Of a DNA stretch of 8,420 bases, positions 1 through 4,826 are shown one piece after another. The first letter of the stretch is position 1; each line of letters starts with the position of its first letter. A program made the translations under genes and the position numbers. Location of the stretch: NCBI GenBank assembly GCA_008501655.1, contig QQUK01000089.1, forward strand, positions 1 through 8,420. The letters run 5' to 3'. The notes under the pieces were generated by a model that saw nothing but the letters and a program-made list of their open reading frames with translations, was not told the origin of the DNA and ran no database searches. Origin of the DNA: Calditrichota bacterium. GTDB taxonomy: Bacteria; Zixibacteria; MSB-5A5; GN15; FEB-12.

Positions 1-160
1 CCGTTGCACCATGAGCCTCAGCCTCGGATTTTGTATTGTCCGTTGAACAGTCGTTCGCCACGACGATTTCGTCAACGACACCGACAGCTTTTACTTTGTC
101 GATGACTTTTCCGATTTTGCCTTCTTCGTTATAAGCCGGTAATATACAAACTGTTTTCAG
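1..160 (-). CDS. Family 2 glycosyltransferase, N-terminal part (runs off the window)
   Basis: Only the first 53 codons are present. The translation begins MKTVCILPAYNEEGKIGKV and continues through EIVVANDCSTDNT. These are the two opening signatures of the GT-A fold of family 2 glycosyltransferases: the P-A-Y-N-E-E nucleotide-binding strand and a VVVDDGSTDxT-like segment, here VVANDCSTDNT. Such enzymes move a sugar from a nucleotide sugar onto a lipid or glycan at the cytoplasmic face of the membrane. The donor and acceptor cannot be told from this fragment. No ATG or GTG start is possible: an in-frame TAA lies at 179-181, and only TTG (170-172) and CTG (158-160) follow before the conserved core. 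I chose CTG because GGGAG (166-170) sits 5 nt upstream of it, whereas TTG has no Shine-Dalgarno at usable distance. A standard caller would probably choose TTG at 172. The family is sure; the start is not. Confidence 0.8.
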   Translation of the reverse strand, partial: MKTVCILPAYNEEGKIGKVIDKVKAVGVVDEIVVANDCSTDNTKSEAEAHGAT

Positions 161-193
161 TGTGACTCCCAAATGATTTTATCAATTTCCAAA

Positions 194-222
194 AACATAA
201 TTTGAAAACTCAGCTTCGGCAA
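194..222 (-). promoter_or_regulatory. Candidate promoter of the glycosyltransferase gene
   Basis: On the minus strand, TTGCCG (217-222) and TATGTT (194-199) are separated by exactly 17 nt. Each box matches the sigma-70 consensus at 4 of 6 positions. Transcription would begin near 187, giving a leader of about 27 nt that contains the GGGAG ribosome site. It lies downstream of the terminator at 246-276, so the gene needs its own promoter. This is a motif match only. Confidence 0.3.
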
Positions 223-245
223 GCAGATTATCATTTCGACAGTAT

Positions 246-276
246 AAAAAAAGGTACTATGAAATCATAGCACCTT
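246..276 (-). terminator. Rho-independent terminator of the coiled-coil gene
   Basis: Read on the minus strand, AAGGT (272-276 complement) and CTATG pair with CATAG and ACCTT around a 4-nt loop, with one internal mismatch. Seven T residues follow directly (complement of 246-252). The stem begins about 29 nt after the TAA of the 305-523 gene, the normal place for an intrinsic terminator. It separates that gene from the glycosyltransferase to its left. Confidence 0.75.
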
Positions 277-304
277 ACTAATACAGTTATTTATATGTAT
301 TTAA

Positions 305-523
305 TTATTTTAGCCAGTCATTTAGTTTGTTAGCCGTATTTTCAGTCAGATTCTCCCATCCGGAAGATAACAACGAGCTAAGGTCAGTGAGCTGGCCGTC
401 GATTCGATCCATCTCATCATTTTTCACACCTTCAGCATTTGCACGTAATTCAGCTAATTTTTGTTCAAGTTCCTTCTTTTTTGCTTCAACACGTAATTTC
501 AATTCCTGTCTACGGTCAGACAT
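305..523 (-). CDS. Small coiled-coil protein (72 aa), function unknown
   Basis: This is a 72-residue, highly charged soluble protein starting MSDRRQELKLRVEAKKKELE. Residues 4-32 are a Lys/Glu/Arg/Leu/Ala-rich helix with heptad-like spacing of Leu and Val, as in a coiled coil. A second amphipathic helix covers about 36-70. There is no signal peptide, membrane segment or cysteine. Small 'MSDRRQEL...' coiled-coil proteins are common hypothetical proteins in diverse bacteria; I know of no assigned function and do not propose one. The start is well supported: AAGGAG ends 4 nt before the ATG. The gene appears monocistronic, with a promoter candidate at 589-617 and a strong intrinsic terminator at 246-276. 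It diverges from the tRNA-Leu transcription unit. Confidence 0.85.
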   Translation of the reverse strand: MSDRRQELKLRVEAKKKELEQKLAELRANAEGVKNDEMDRIDGQLTDLSSLLSSGWENLTENTANKLNDWLK

Positions 524-588
524 AGTTCTCCTTTACTTAAGTTTTTCTGATTGGATTAAAATAGTTGTCATGTTGTTGACATATCTCT

Positions 589-617
589 AATATACGAAAA
601 AATCGGACAAAACGCAA
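589..617 (-). promoter_or_regulatory. Candidate promoter of the coiled-coil gene
   Basis: On the minus strand, TTGCGT (612-617) and TATATT (589-594) are 17 nt apart. The same -10 hexamer TATATT occurs in the promoter at 5629-5656. Transcription would begin near 582, giving a leader of about 60 nt with the AAGGAG ribosome site at its end. Confidence 0.4.
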
Positions 618-647
618 GTGATTATCGGATAATAAGTTAAAAAGCTA

Positions 648-676
648 TTGCTTTTTTGTATGAGATACTATATTAT
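648..676 (+). promoter_or_regulatory. Candidate promoter of tRNA-Leu
   Basis: TTGCTT (648-653) and TATTAT (671-676) are separated by exactly 17 nt. It is the best sigma-70-like match upstream of the tRNA; everything between 690 and 805 is hairpin repeats. Transcription would start near 683, leaving an unusually long leader of about 127 nt that folds into hairpins before the mature tRNA 5' end at 810. Confidence 0.45.
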
Positions 677-701
677 CAGTTTGTAACTCAAGAGCGGGTG
701 C

Positions 702-719
702 CCCACGGCTTGCCGTGGG
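702..719 (+). repeat. Palindromic REP-like hairpin 1 (CTTG centre)
   Basis: CCCACGGCTTGCCGTGGG is a perfect palindrome apart from its central TT. Read on the minus strand it is CCCACGGCAAGCCGTGGG, which differs from the element at 1189-1206 only by two base pairs changed on both arms. It lies in the apparent leader of tRNA-Leu. No T-run follows on either strand, so it is not a classical terminator. Confidence 0.7.
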
Positions 720-727
720 ATAAGTTT

Positions 728-754
728 GTAGGTCAAGAGCCCTGTGCTCTTGAC
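728..754 (+). repeat. GTAG-footed REP-like hairpin 2 (CCTGT loop)
   Basis: GTAG (728-731) is followed by a perfect 9-bp stem, GTCAAGAGC (732-740) with GCTCTTGAC (746-754), around the loop CCTGT. The element at 936-962 has the same GTAG foot and the same CCTGT loop, with three base pairs of the stem changed on both arms. A GTAG tetranucleotide at the stem foot is the hallmark of REP elements mobilised by RAYT (TnpA-REP) tyrosine transposases. No such transposase is encoded in this window. Confidence 0.75.
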
Positions 755-764
755 AACAGATTCT

Positions 765-798
765 GTAGGACAGCCCGCCAAGGCGGGCGTAATCCTGC
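765..798 (+). repeat. Nested GTAG-type hairpin 3
   Basis: The outer arms GTAGGA (765-770) and TCCTGC (793-798) pair with one G-T wobble. Between them lies a perfect inner hairpin, GCCCGCC (773-779) with GGCGGGC (782-788), giving the centre CAAG seen in other elements of the cluster. It ends 12 nt before the tRNA. The arrangement suggests one palindrome inserted in the loop of another. Confidence 0.65.
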
Positions 799-809
799 AA
801 AAGAAATTT

Positions 810-893
810 GCCGAAGTGGTGAAATTGGTAGACGCGCTGCGTTCAGGGCGCAGTTCTCGCAAGGGAGTGGGGGTTCGAGTCCCCCCTTCGGCA
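810..893 (+). tRNA. tRNA-Leu (anticodon CAG)
   Basis: This is an 84-nt class II tRNA with a long variable arm. The acceptor stem is GCCGAAG (810-816) with CTTCGGC (886-892), with discriminator base A at 893. The anticodon stem is CTGCG (837-841) with CGCAG (849-853) around TTCAGGG, so the anticodon is CAG (844-846), reading CUG leucine codons. The T arm is GGGGG (869-873), loop TTCGAGT, CCCCC (881-885). The variable arm covers about 854-868. The 3' CCA is not encoded; the gene runs straight into TTTTT, so CCA must be added after transcription. REP-like hairpins crowd both sides. Confidence 0.97.
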
Positions 894-935
894 TTTTTAA
901 AATTCAGATAATTTTCAAAAAATATAGTAATAGTA

Positions 936-962
936 GTAGGGCAGGATCCCTGTGATCCTGCC
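936..962 (+). repeat. GTAG-footed REP-like hairpin 4 (CCTGT loop)
   Basis: GTAG (936-939) is followed by GGCAGGATC (940-948), loop CCTGT (949-953) and GATCCTGCC (954-962), a perfect 9-bp stem. Relative to the hairpin at 728-754, stem positions 2, 5 and 8 differ, and each change is matched on the opposite arm. Foot and loop are identical. It lies 42 nt after the tRNA. Confidence 0.75.
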
Positions 963-972
963 AAAAACACCT

Positions 973-1028
973 GTAGGTCGGGTTCCGTTGGTTTGGATGC
1001 GTATGCATCCAAAGTCGAGAAACCCGAC
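973..1028 (+). repeat. Nested GTAG-footed hairpin 5
   Basis: GTAG (973-976) is followed by GTCGGGTT (977-984), which pairs with AACCCGAC (1021-1028). The space between carries a second perfect hairpin, TTTGGATGC (992-1000), loop GTAT, GCATCCAAA (1005-1013). The outer 5' arm GTCGGGTTC fits the same nine-base template as elements 2 and 4 (GTCAAGAGC, GGCAGGATC), so this looks like the same element family with another palindrome inserted in its loop. Confidence 0.65.
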
Positions 1029-1054
1029 AACATTCACTGACACTTGAACCTCTC

Positions 1055-1109
1055 ATTGCGAGTCCGACTTGTCGGACACGGCAATCTCATCTTTTCTTTT
1101 GACAAAAGA
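1055..1109 (+). repeat. Palindromic repeat 6 of the CATTGCGAG / GCAATCTC type
   Basis: ATTGC (1055-1059) pairs with GCAAT (1081-1085), enclosing a perfect hairpin GTCCGACTTGTCGGAC (1062-1077) with the CTTG centre shared by hairpin 1. The outer sequence resembles the widespread intergenic repeat that begins CATTGCGAG and ends GCAATCTCA. It is followed by a small palindrome, TCTTTTGACAAAAGA (1095-1109). No coding potential is evident here. Confidence 0.55.
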
Positions 1110-1149
1110 CTCATGTATCCGTTTTTTATAAATATGTGGGGAAGATAAT

Positions 1150-1260
1150 ATGAAAGATGTTTACACAAAAAAAGAGTGGGAACAGAAACCCACCCCAAGG
1201 GGTGGGCTACCCGGTATTGTTAAAGTAATTATCTCTAAACTTGTAGCTCACCACTTATGA
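1150..1260 (+). CDS. Possible 36-aa small protein or gene remnant
   Basis: An open frame starts MKDVYTKKEWEQKPTPRGG and stops at TGA 1258-1260. GGGGAAG (1138-1144) lies 5 nt before the ATG, an acceptable ribosome site, and TATAAA (1127-1132) is a possible -10 with no well-spaced -35. The N-terminal 13 residues are a charged helix-like segment. From codon 14 onward the frame is made of repeat DNA: palindrome 1189-1206 encodes the PTPRGG stretch and hairpin 1242-1269 encodes the C-terminus. I do not recognise it. It may be a real small protein, the stub of a gene broken by repeat insertion, or chance. Confidence 0.2.
   Translation: MKDVYTKKEWEQKPTPRGGLPGIVKVIISKLVAHHL
1189..1210 (-). repeat. 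REP-like hairpin 7 (CAAG centre, GTAG foot on minus strand)
   Basis: CCCACCCCAAGGGGTGGG (1189-1206) is a near-perfect palindrome. On the minus strand it is preceded by GTAG (complement of 1207-1210), the same foot seen on the plus strand in elements 2, 4 and 5. It differs from the minus-strand reading of hairpin 1 by two compensated base pairs. Confidence 0.65.
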
Positions 1261-1269
1261 TGAGCTACA
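1242..1269 (-). repeat. REP-like hairpin 8 downstream of the peptide gene
   Basis: TGTAGCTCACCA (1242-1253) and TGATGAGCTACA (1258-1269) form a 12-bp stem around CTTA, with one C-A mismatch on the plus strand that becomes a G-U wobble in minus-strand RNA. GTAG stands at the foot on both strands. It lies 22 nt beyond the stop of the leftward peptide gene. It could shape that mRNA's 3' end, but no U-run follows (AGTTTAG), so I do not call it a terminator. Confidence 0.6.
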
Positions 1270-1291
1270 TTCAATAATTGCCTTACGTGAG

Positions 1292-1507
1292 TTACTGACA
1301 TTGTCCTAATACATCGCATGTATCAGAATAATCAAATTCACATGATTGAATATGCTCTCCTGCCCAATGTCCCATTGTTGGTGTACAGCCTGGGACCTGA
1401 TGCATTTGACAACATTCTCCAGCATATGCTACTGATGCTAGTCCAAAACTAAACGCAAATGTACAAGCAAATAGGAATAAAAAATAACCTATTGTTTTCT
1501 TCTTCAT
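1292..1507 (-). CDS. Small secreted six-cysteine peptide (71 aa)
   Basis: The product is a 71-residue precursor with a textbook Sec signal peptide: MKKK, a hydrophobic stretch at about 5-25, and a likely cleavage after A-Y-A (29). The mature part is about 42 residues, starts GECCQMH and contains six Cys (the CC pair, PGC, QSC, DTC and GQC), enough for three disulfides. I do not recognise a named family. The arrangement, a signal-like leader ending near an Ala-rich cut site plus a short Cys-rich tail next to a thioredoxin-like gene, resembles the NVEALA-type exported peptides of Bacteroidetes, but that is analogy only. The start is ATG at 1507: AGGAGG (1516-1521) is 8 nt upstream. A GTG at 1516 in the same frame overlaps the Shine-Dalgarno and is rejected. 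It follows the redoxin gene by 57 nt on the same strand, probably co-transcribed. It could be an effector, a bacteriocin-like peptide or a redox substrate. Confidence 0.75.
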   Translation of the reverse strand: MKKKTIGYFLFLFACTFAFSFGLASVAYAGECCQMHQVPGCTPTMGHWAGEHIQSCEFDYSDTCDVLGQCQ

Positions 1508-1513
1508 TTTTAT

Positions 1514-1523
1514 CACCTCCTTT
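1514..1523 (-). promoter_or_regulatory. Strong ribosome binding site fixing the peptide start
   Basis: On the minus strand AAAGGAGGTG matches the anti-Shine-Dalgarno almost completely and lies 8 nt before ATG 1507. It is the strongest ribosome site in the window. It implies higher translation of the small peptide than of the redoxin gene upstream in the same unit. Confidence 0.75.
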
Positions 1524-1564
1524 AGAGTTTTAAAAGTTTATAAATTTACACTAGTGTGCGGAGA

Positions 1565-2128
1565 TTAATTTAAAAGAATATAAATCTCTTTATCAGTTAA
1601 CTGTCCAGAGATGATATTTTTCACTATTCGCTTTTCATCTATTACTATATGAAATGGAAATGTAAAAACACCAAATATAGAACTATAGCCTTGTTCATGA
1701 TCATAAAGAATCGGTATCTTGATATCTAAGTTGGCTCGTATGTCCATTAAATGTCTTGGATTACCGGACGAGATAATTATGAAATGTGCTGCGTCATCTT
1801 CACTTTCGATAATTTTCGACAATCTTTCTAAATCTTCAATACAAGTATGGCAACTTGGTTCAATAAAAATCAACATAGTTTTAGATTGAGTAATAATGGT
1901 TTGTAATTCTACTAGTTGAAATGATAAATCTTCAAATGTATAGTTAGGTATAGTAATCCCAATTTTCAAATTATCCATTTTAGCAAGTATATGTCGAGTG
2001 TTTTGCTTGCGATTTGAAAATAATTCTTTTTCTTTAAAATAAGTTCCTGCCTTGATTCCAACAAAATATGCGATAGATATAACTAATATAGTAGTAAAAG
2101 TTACTAAGGTCACTTTTCTTATTGACAT
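1565..2128 (-). CDS. Membrane-anchored thioredoxin-like protein (TlpA/MauD-like redoxin)
   Basis: The product has 187 residues. Residues about 7-28 form one hydrophobic segment after a basic start (MSIRK), an uncleaved anchor that would place the rest outside the cytoplasmic membrane. Residues 55-187 fit a compact thioredoxin fold: a beta-strand LIFIEPSCHTC with the redox motif C-H-T-C at 93-96, a following helix, and the loop T-F-P-F with the probable cis-proline at 158 before HIVIDEKRIV. TlpA/ResA/MauD-type proteins reduce or form disulfides in exported proteins. Direction is not readable from the motif, and no DsbD/CcdA- or MauE-like partner is in the window. GGGAGG lies just upstream of ATG 2128. 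The adjacent downstream gene encodes a six-Cys secreted peptide, an obvious candidate substrate. Base composition is AT-rich, like the first part of the divergent gene and unlike the folate operon. Confidence 0.8.
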   Translation of the reverse strand: MSIRKVTLVTFTTILVISIAYFVGIKAGTYFKEKELFSNRKQNTRHILAKMDNLKIGITIPNYTFEDLSFQLVELQTIITQSKTMLIFIEPSCHTCIEDLERLSKIIESEDDAAHFIIISSGNPRHLMDIRANLDIKIPILYDHEQGYSSIFGVFTFPFHIVIDEKRIVKNIISGQLTDKEIYILLN

Positions 2129-2200
2129 AACTCCTCCCTTAATTGAATTGAATTTAATATTTGTATTATCAGATTAATTCATAGATGCTCTTATATTTAT

Positions 2201-2231
2201 AATGTAGAAAAAAAAAAAAACAATTTGTCAA
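2201..2231 (-). promoter_or_regulatory. Candidate promoter of the redoxin-peptide unit, with poly-T spacer
   Basis: On the minus strand a perfect TTGACA (2226-2231) is followed by AATTG, thirteen T and C, then TACATT (2201-2206), a spacer of 19 nt. TATAAA (2196-2201) is a second possible -10 but 24 nt away. TTGACAAATT also begins the good promoter at 5629-5656. The homopolymer fills most of the spacer, so gain or loss of T residues would change promoter strength. The -35 box overlaps that of the divergent promoter. Confidence 0.4.
2208..2220. repeat. A13/T13 homopolymer tract
   Basis: Thirteen consecutive A on the plus strand. It lies between the -35 and -10 boxes of the leftward promoter and just upstream of the rightward -35 box. 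Tracts of this length are prone to slipped-strand length change, and an A-tract can also bend DNA at a divergent promoter. Confidence 0.8.
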
Positions 2232-2253
2232 GTCTTATTTTAACAAATATTAT
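2225..2253 (+). promoter_or_regulatory. Promoter of the large secreted protein gene
   Basis: TTGTCA (2225-2230) and TATTAT (2248-2253) are separated by exactly 17 nt; each matches consensus at 5 of 6 positions. Transcription would begin near 2260, giving a leader of about 50 nt that ends with GGGGA before ATG 2311. The -35 box overlaps the leftward TTGACA by five positions, so polymerase or a regulator bound here would influence both directions. Confidence 0.55.
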
Positions 2254-2310
2254 TGTATATTCGTCAGTATATCACTATGTTTCTAACACTATTTTGTATT
2301 GGGGAAATTA

Positions 2311-4809
2311 ATGAGTATAAAAATTTATTCGAGCTGGGTTATATATTATATAGGGATAATCTTATGTTGTCTATCTACTCTTGTATTTGCAAAAGAATCT
2401 ATAAGGACTAACGATAACTATTCTGCTGCAGATACTAGCATCCAAATCCCAGAATGCAGTTATGTACATGAATTTGGAAAACTGATAGTACAAGAAGGGT
2501 TTGCAGTGAGTATTGGTGGATCAAATATTTATAATAAAAAAAGTTGTATTACAAATAAGTTAATTCCAAATAGAACAGAATATCCAAAAGGTTCAAATGT
2601 AGGATATATGGCTATAGCTACAATCTCAATAGGTGGGATTATCGGGAACGATACATTGGTTAGCAACTGGTCGAATAACGAATTTTATTTTACTAATGAA
2701 ACAAAATCATTATCAACAATTGATGGTCAGGTTAACTACAGTGAAGATGCTGTATCAGAGTGTGATATTATCTCAACTGTAGATGATAACTATTTTGGAT
2801 CAAATAGTGTGCAGCAGATATCAGATTATTACCGTCGAAATCATAAACCTTTAAATGTGAAAATTACAAACAAATCTTATTCCTGGTCATATGGATATTC
2901 TGAAGATATTATTTTACATGATATCAAAATTGAAAATTTCGGAAATAGTAAAATTGAAAAAATGTATATAGGTATAAAGTTCAGTCCTGAAGTAGGTATT
3001 ACAACAGATAGAATAATAAAAGATGATGATATAGGGGGATATAAAGAAACATTAGTAATTCCATTTTTATGTAATATGATTGATACTTTTAATCTTGTTT
3101 GGGGTGCTGATAATGATGGCGATCCAATTGATGGGGAGTTTAAAAGAAAAATTGTTTTTAAACCTGATGGTATATATCGATCTGCCCCAGATGTGACTGG
3201 TTTTATTTTATTAGACAAACATCAAACTACCTTTGAGGTGAAGGTAAATTATAATTGGTTAGCATATGAATATAATCCAATGCTGAAAAATAATTATCGA
3301 GAACTTGGTAGAGACCATTTTGGGGGACCTTTAGGTGATAAAAACAGATATTTTCTACTATCAAATAACGAAATTGATTTTGATCCAATATATACATCTC
3401 GTATTACTCAATTTGATCCGAGCTGGTTATATCCTAATCAGGAAATTGCATTAGATGTTTCAGATGGTTATGGTGAGATTAAGCACTATCTCTCTATCGG
3501 TCCGTATGACCTTTCGCCGGGGGCGACAGTGTCGATACCGTTTGCATACGTAGCCGGTGAAGATTTTCACACTGACCCGAACAATATCAACAACCTTCCC
3601 AACAATCCGCAAACATTCTACAATAACTTAGATTTCTCAGACATAGCCAAAAACGCACTGTGGGCTCGGTGGATTTACGATAATCCCGGTGTCGATACAG
3701 ACGGTGATGGTGATTCCGGTCGAGCAGTCATGTGCAATGGTGAACGTATCTGGGTTGAGGGGGATGGTGTCCCCGACTGGAAAGCTGCCGGACCACCTCC
3801 GGCTCCGTATTTCTGGTTGACTCAGGAGGAAAATGCTATTCATGTTCGGTTTAACGGTTCTCGTTCAGAAACAGAAAAAGATATCTTCACCAAGATTGCT
3901 GATTTTGAAGGCTATAATATCTATTTCGGACGTGACGACCGTGAAACATCTCTTTCTTTAGTCGGTTCATATGACTTAGTAAACTATGATAAATATGTCT
4001 GGCATCCGGAACTTGGAGATAACGGTAAATACATTGTCGAAGATATCCCCTATTCATTAGACTCTTTAAAATGCTTATATGCTAACAGTTGTGATGATTC
4101 CCTCTTTAACCCTTTAAAGTACACAGCAACAATTCCAATTCTAACTTCTGATTCAATATTTTATTTTACAAAACATCATTTTAATTCGGAACTTTCTGCC
4201 GTTTCCAAAGTCTACCCAAACGCACGAGACCCGCGTTTGATTCCCGAAGATTCTTTAACCGATGACGATTTCACCGAAGAAGGTTTTTACAAATTTTTTG
4301 AATATGAGTTTACGATTGATAATCTGCTTCCTACAGTTGAATACTGGGTAAATGTAACCGCCTTCGATTTCGGTTCACCAAAGTCCGGACTTCAAGCACT
4401 TGAAACATCAAAGACTGTGGGAATACAGGAAGCATATCCGCTCAGCCATGAAGAAGTAGGTGATACAAAAAGAGAAATATTTGTCTACCCGAATCCCTAC
4501 AGGATAGATGCAGGGTATAGGGCAAATTCTTTTGAAGGCATCGGCGAAGAAGACCGTCATGTTGATAGAGTACGGAAGATAAACTTTGCAAATCTTCCCC
4601 CAAAATGCGAGATAAAGATATTTTCATTGGATGGTGATTTGGTTCGACACTTATCACATGACGTCCCTGAAAGCGACCCGACCCATACGCATCATGAGTG
4701 GGATTTGATTACACGTAATACACAGCTTGTAGTGAGTGGATTATATTATTGGACAGTTGAGTTCCCTAATGGCGAGACTCAAATCGGGAAGTTTGTAATC
4801 ATTATGTAA
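2311..4809 (+). CDS. Large secreted protein with C-terminal Por/FlgD-like sorting module (832 aa)
   Basis: Residues 1-27 are a Sec signal peptide (hydrophobic, ending L-V-F-A before KES). Residues about 180-275 look beta-rich and contain DNDGDPIDGEF, an Asp-rich loop. A second acidic loop, DTDGDGDSG (462-470), resembles calcium-binding loops and is followed by GDGVPDW and a proline-rich linker. Residues 497-700 have fibronectin-III-like features (FEGYNIYFGRDD; VEYWVNVTAFDFGSP). From VYPNPY (725-730) to the end (GLYYWTVEF...GKFVIIM) lies the beta-sandwich module used in FCB-group bacteria as a type IX-like sorting or FlgD-like Ig domain. Proteins of this plan are frequent in Zixibacteria-like genomes; their roles are mostly unknown, and I assign none. 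GGGGA is 5 nt before ATG 2311; a TTG at 2299 is rejected because it precedes that site. Base composition jumps at about 3480 (codon 391). The gene converges with the dockerin gene, 17 nt apart, with no terminator between. Confidence 0.8.
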   Translation: MSIKIYSSWVIYYIGIILCCLSTLVFAKESIRTNDNYSAADTSIQIPECSYVHEFGKLIVQEGFAVSIGGSNIYNKKSCITNKLIPNRTEYPKGSNVGYMAIATISIGGIIGNDTLVSNWSNNEFYFTNETKSLSTIDGQVNYSEDAVSECDIISTVDDNYFGSNSVQQISDYYRRNHKPLNVKITNKSYSWSYGYSEDIILHDIKIENFGNSKIEKMYIGIKFSPEVGITTDRIIKDDDIGGYKETLVIPFLCNMIDTFNLVWGADNDGDPIDGEFKRKIVFKPDGIYRSAPDVTGFILLDKHQTTFEVKVNYNWLAYEYNPMLKNNYRELGRDHFGGPLGDKNRYFLLSNNEIDFDPIYTSRITQFDPSWLYPNQEIALDVSDGYGEIKHYLSIGPYDLSPGATVSIPFAYVAGEDFHTDPNNINNLPNNPQTFYNNLDFSDIAKNALWARWIYDNPGVDTDGDGDSGRAVMCNGERIWVEGDGVPDWKAAGPPPAPYFWLTQEENAIHVRFNGSRSETEKDIFTKIADFEGYNIYFGRDDRETSLSLVGSYDLVNYDKYVWHPELGDNGKYIVEDIPYSLDSLKCLYANSCDDSLFNPLKYTATIPILTSDSIFYFTKHHFNSELSAVSKVYPNARDPRLIPEDSLTDDDFTEEGFYKFFEYEFTIDNLLPTVEYWVNVTAFDFGSPKSGLQALETSKTVGIQEAYPLSHEEVGDTKREIFVYPNPYRIDAGYRANSFEGIGEEDRHVDRVRKINFANLPPKCEIKIFSLDGDLVRHLSHDVPESDPTHTHHEWDLITRNTQLVVSGLYYWTVEFPNGETQIGKFVIIM

Positions 4810-4826
4810 TTAGTAAGGTTAATACC

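Noticed and set aside
327..590. 87-codon plus-strand frame opposite the coiled-coil gene
   Set aside because: Serine/phenylalanine-rich antisense shadow of a gene with good ribosome site and terminator.
810..893. tRNA-Leu as attachment site of an integrated island covering the AT-rich region
   Set aside because: No integrase is present and no repeat of the tRNA 3' end is found near 3480. The only copy noticed is CTTCGGCA at 214-221, eight bases on the wrong side, consistent with chance.
656..1033. Open frames of about 100-120 codons on both strands across the tRNA, one containing GGTRTPTPLRELRPERS on the minus strand
   Set aside because: This peptide is the well-known spurious translation of antisense tRNA-Leu; the frames run through the tRNA and the hairpin repeats and have no ribosome sites.
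1242..1269. Intrinsic terminator of the peptide gene
   Set aside because: The stem is good, but AGTTTAG follows instead of a U-run, and it belongs by its GTAG foot to the repeat cluster.
702..1269. CRISPR array
   Set aside because: The hairpins differ in sequence, spacing is irregular, there are no unique spacers of constant length and no cas genes.
2299..2310. TTG start giving a four-residue longer large secreted protein
   Set aside because: The GGGGA ribosome site (2301-2305) lies after it and 5 nt before ATG 2311, which also gives a normal signal peptide.
2877..3218. 113-codon minus-strand frame inside the large secreted protein gene
   Set aside because: Antisense shadow; the plus frame carries the signal peptide and family motifs.
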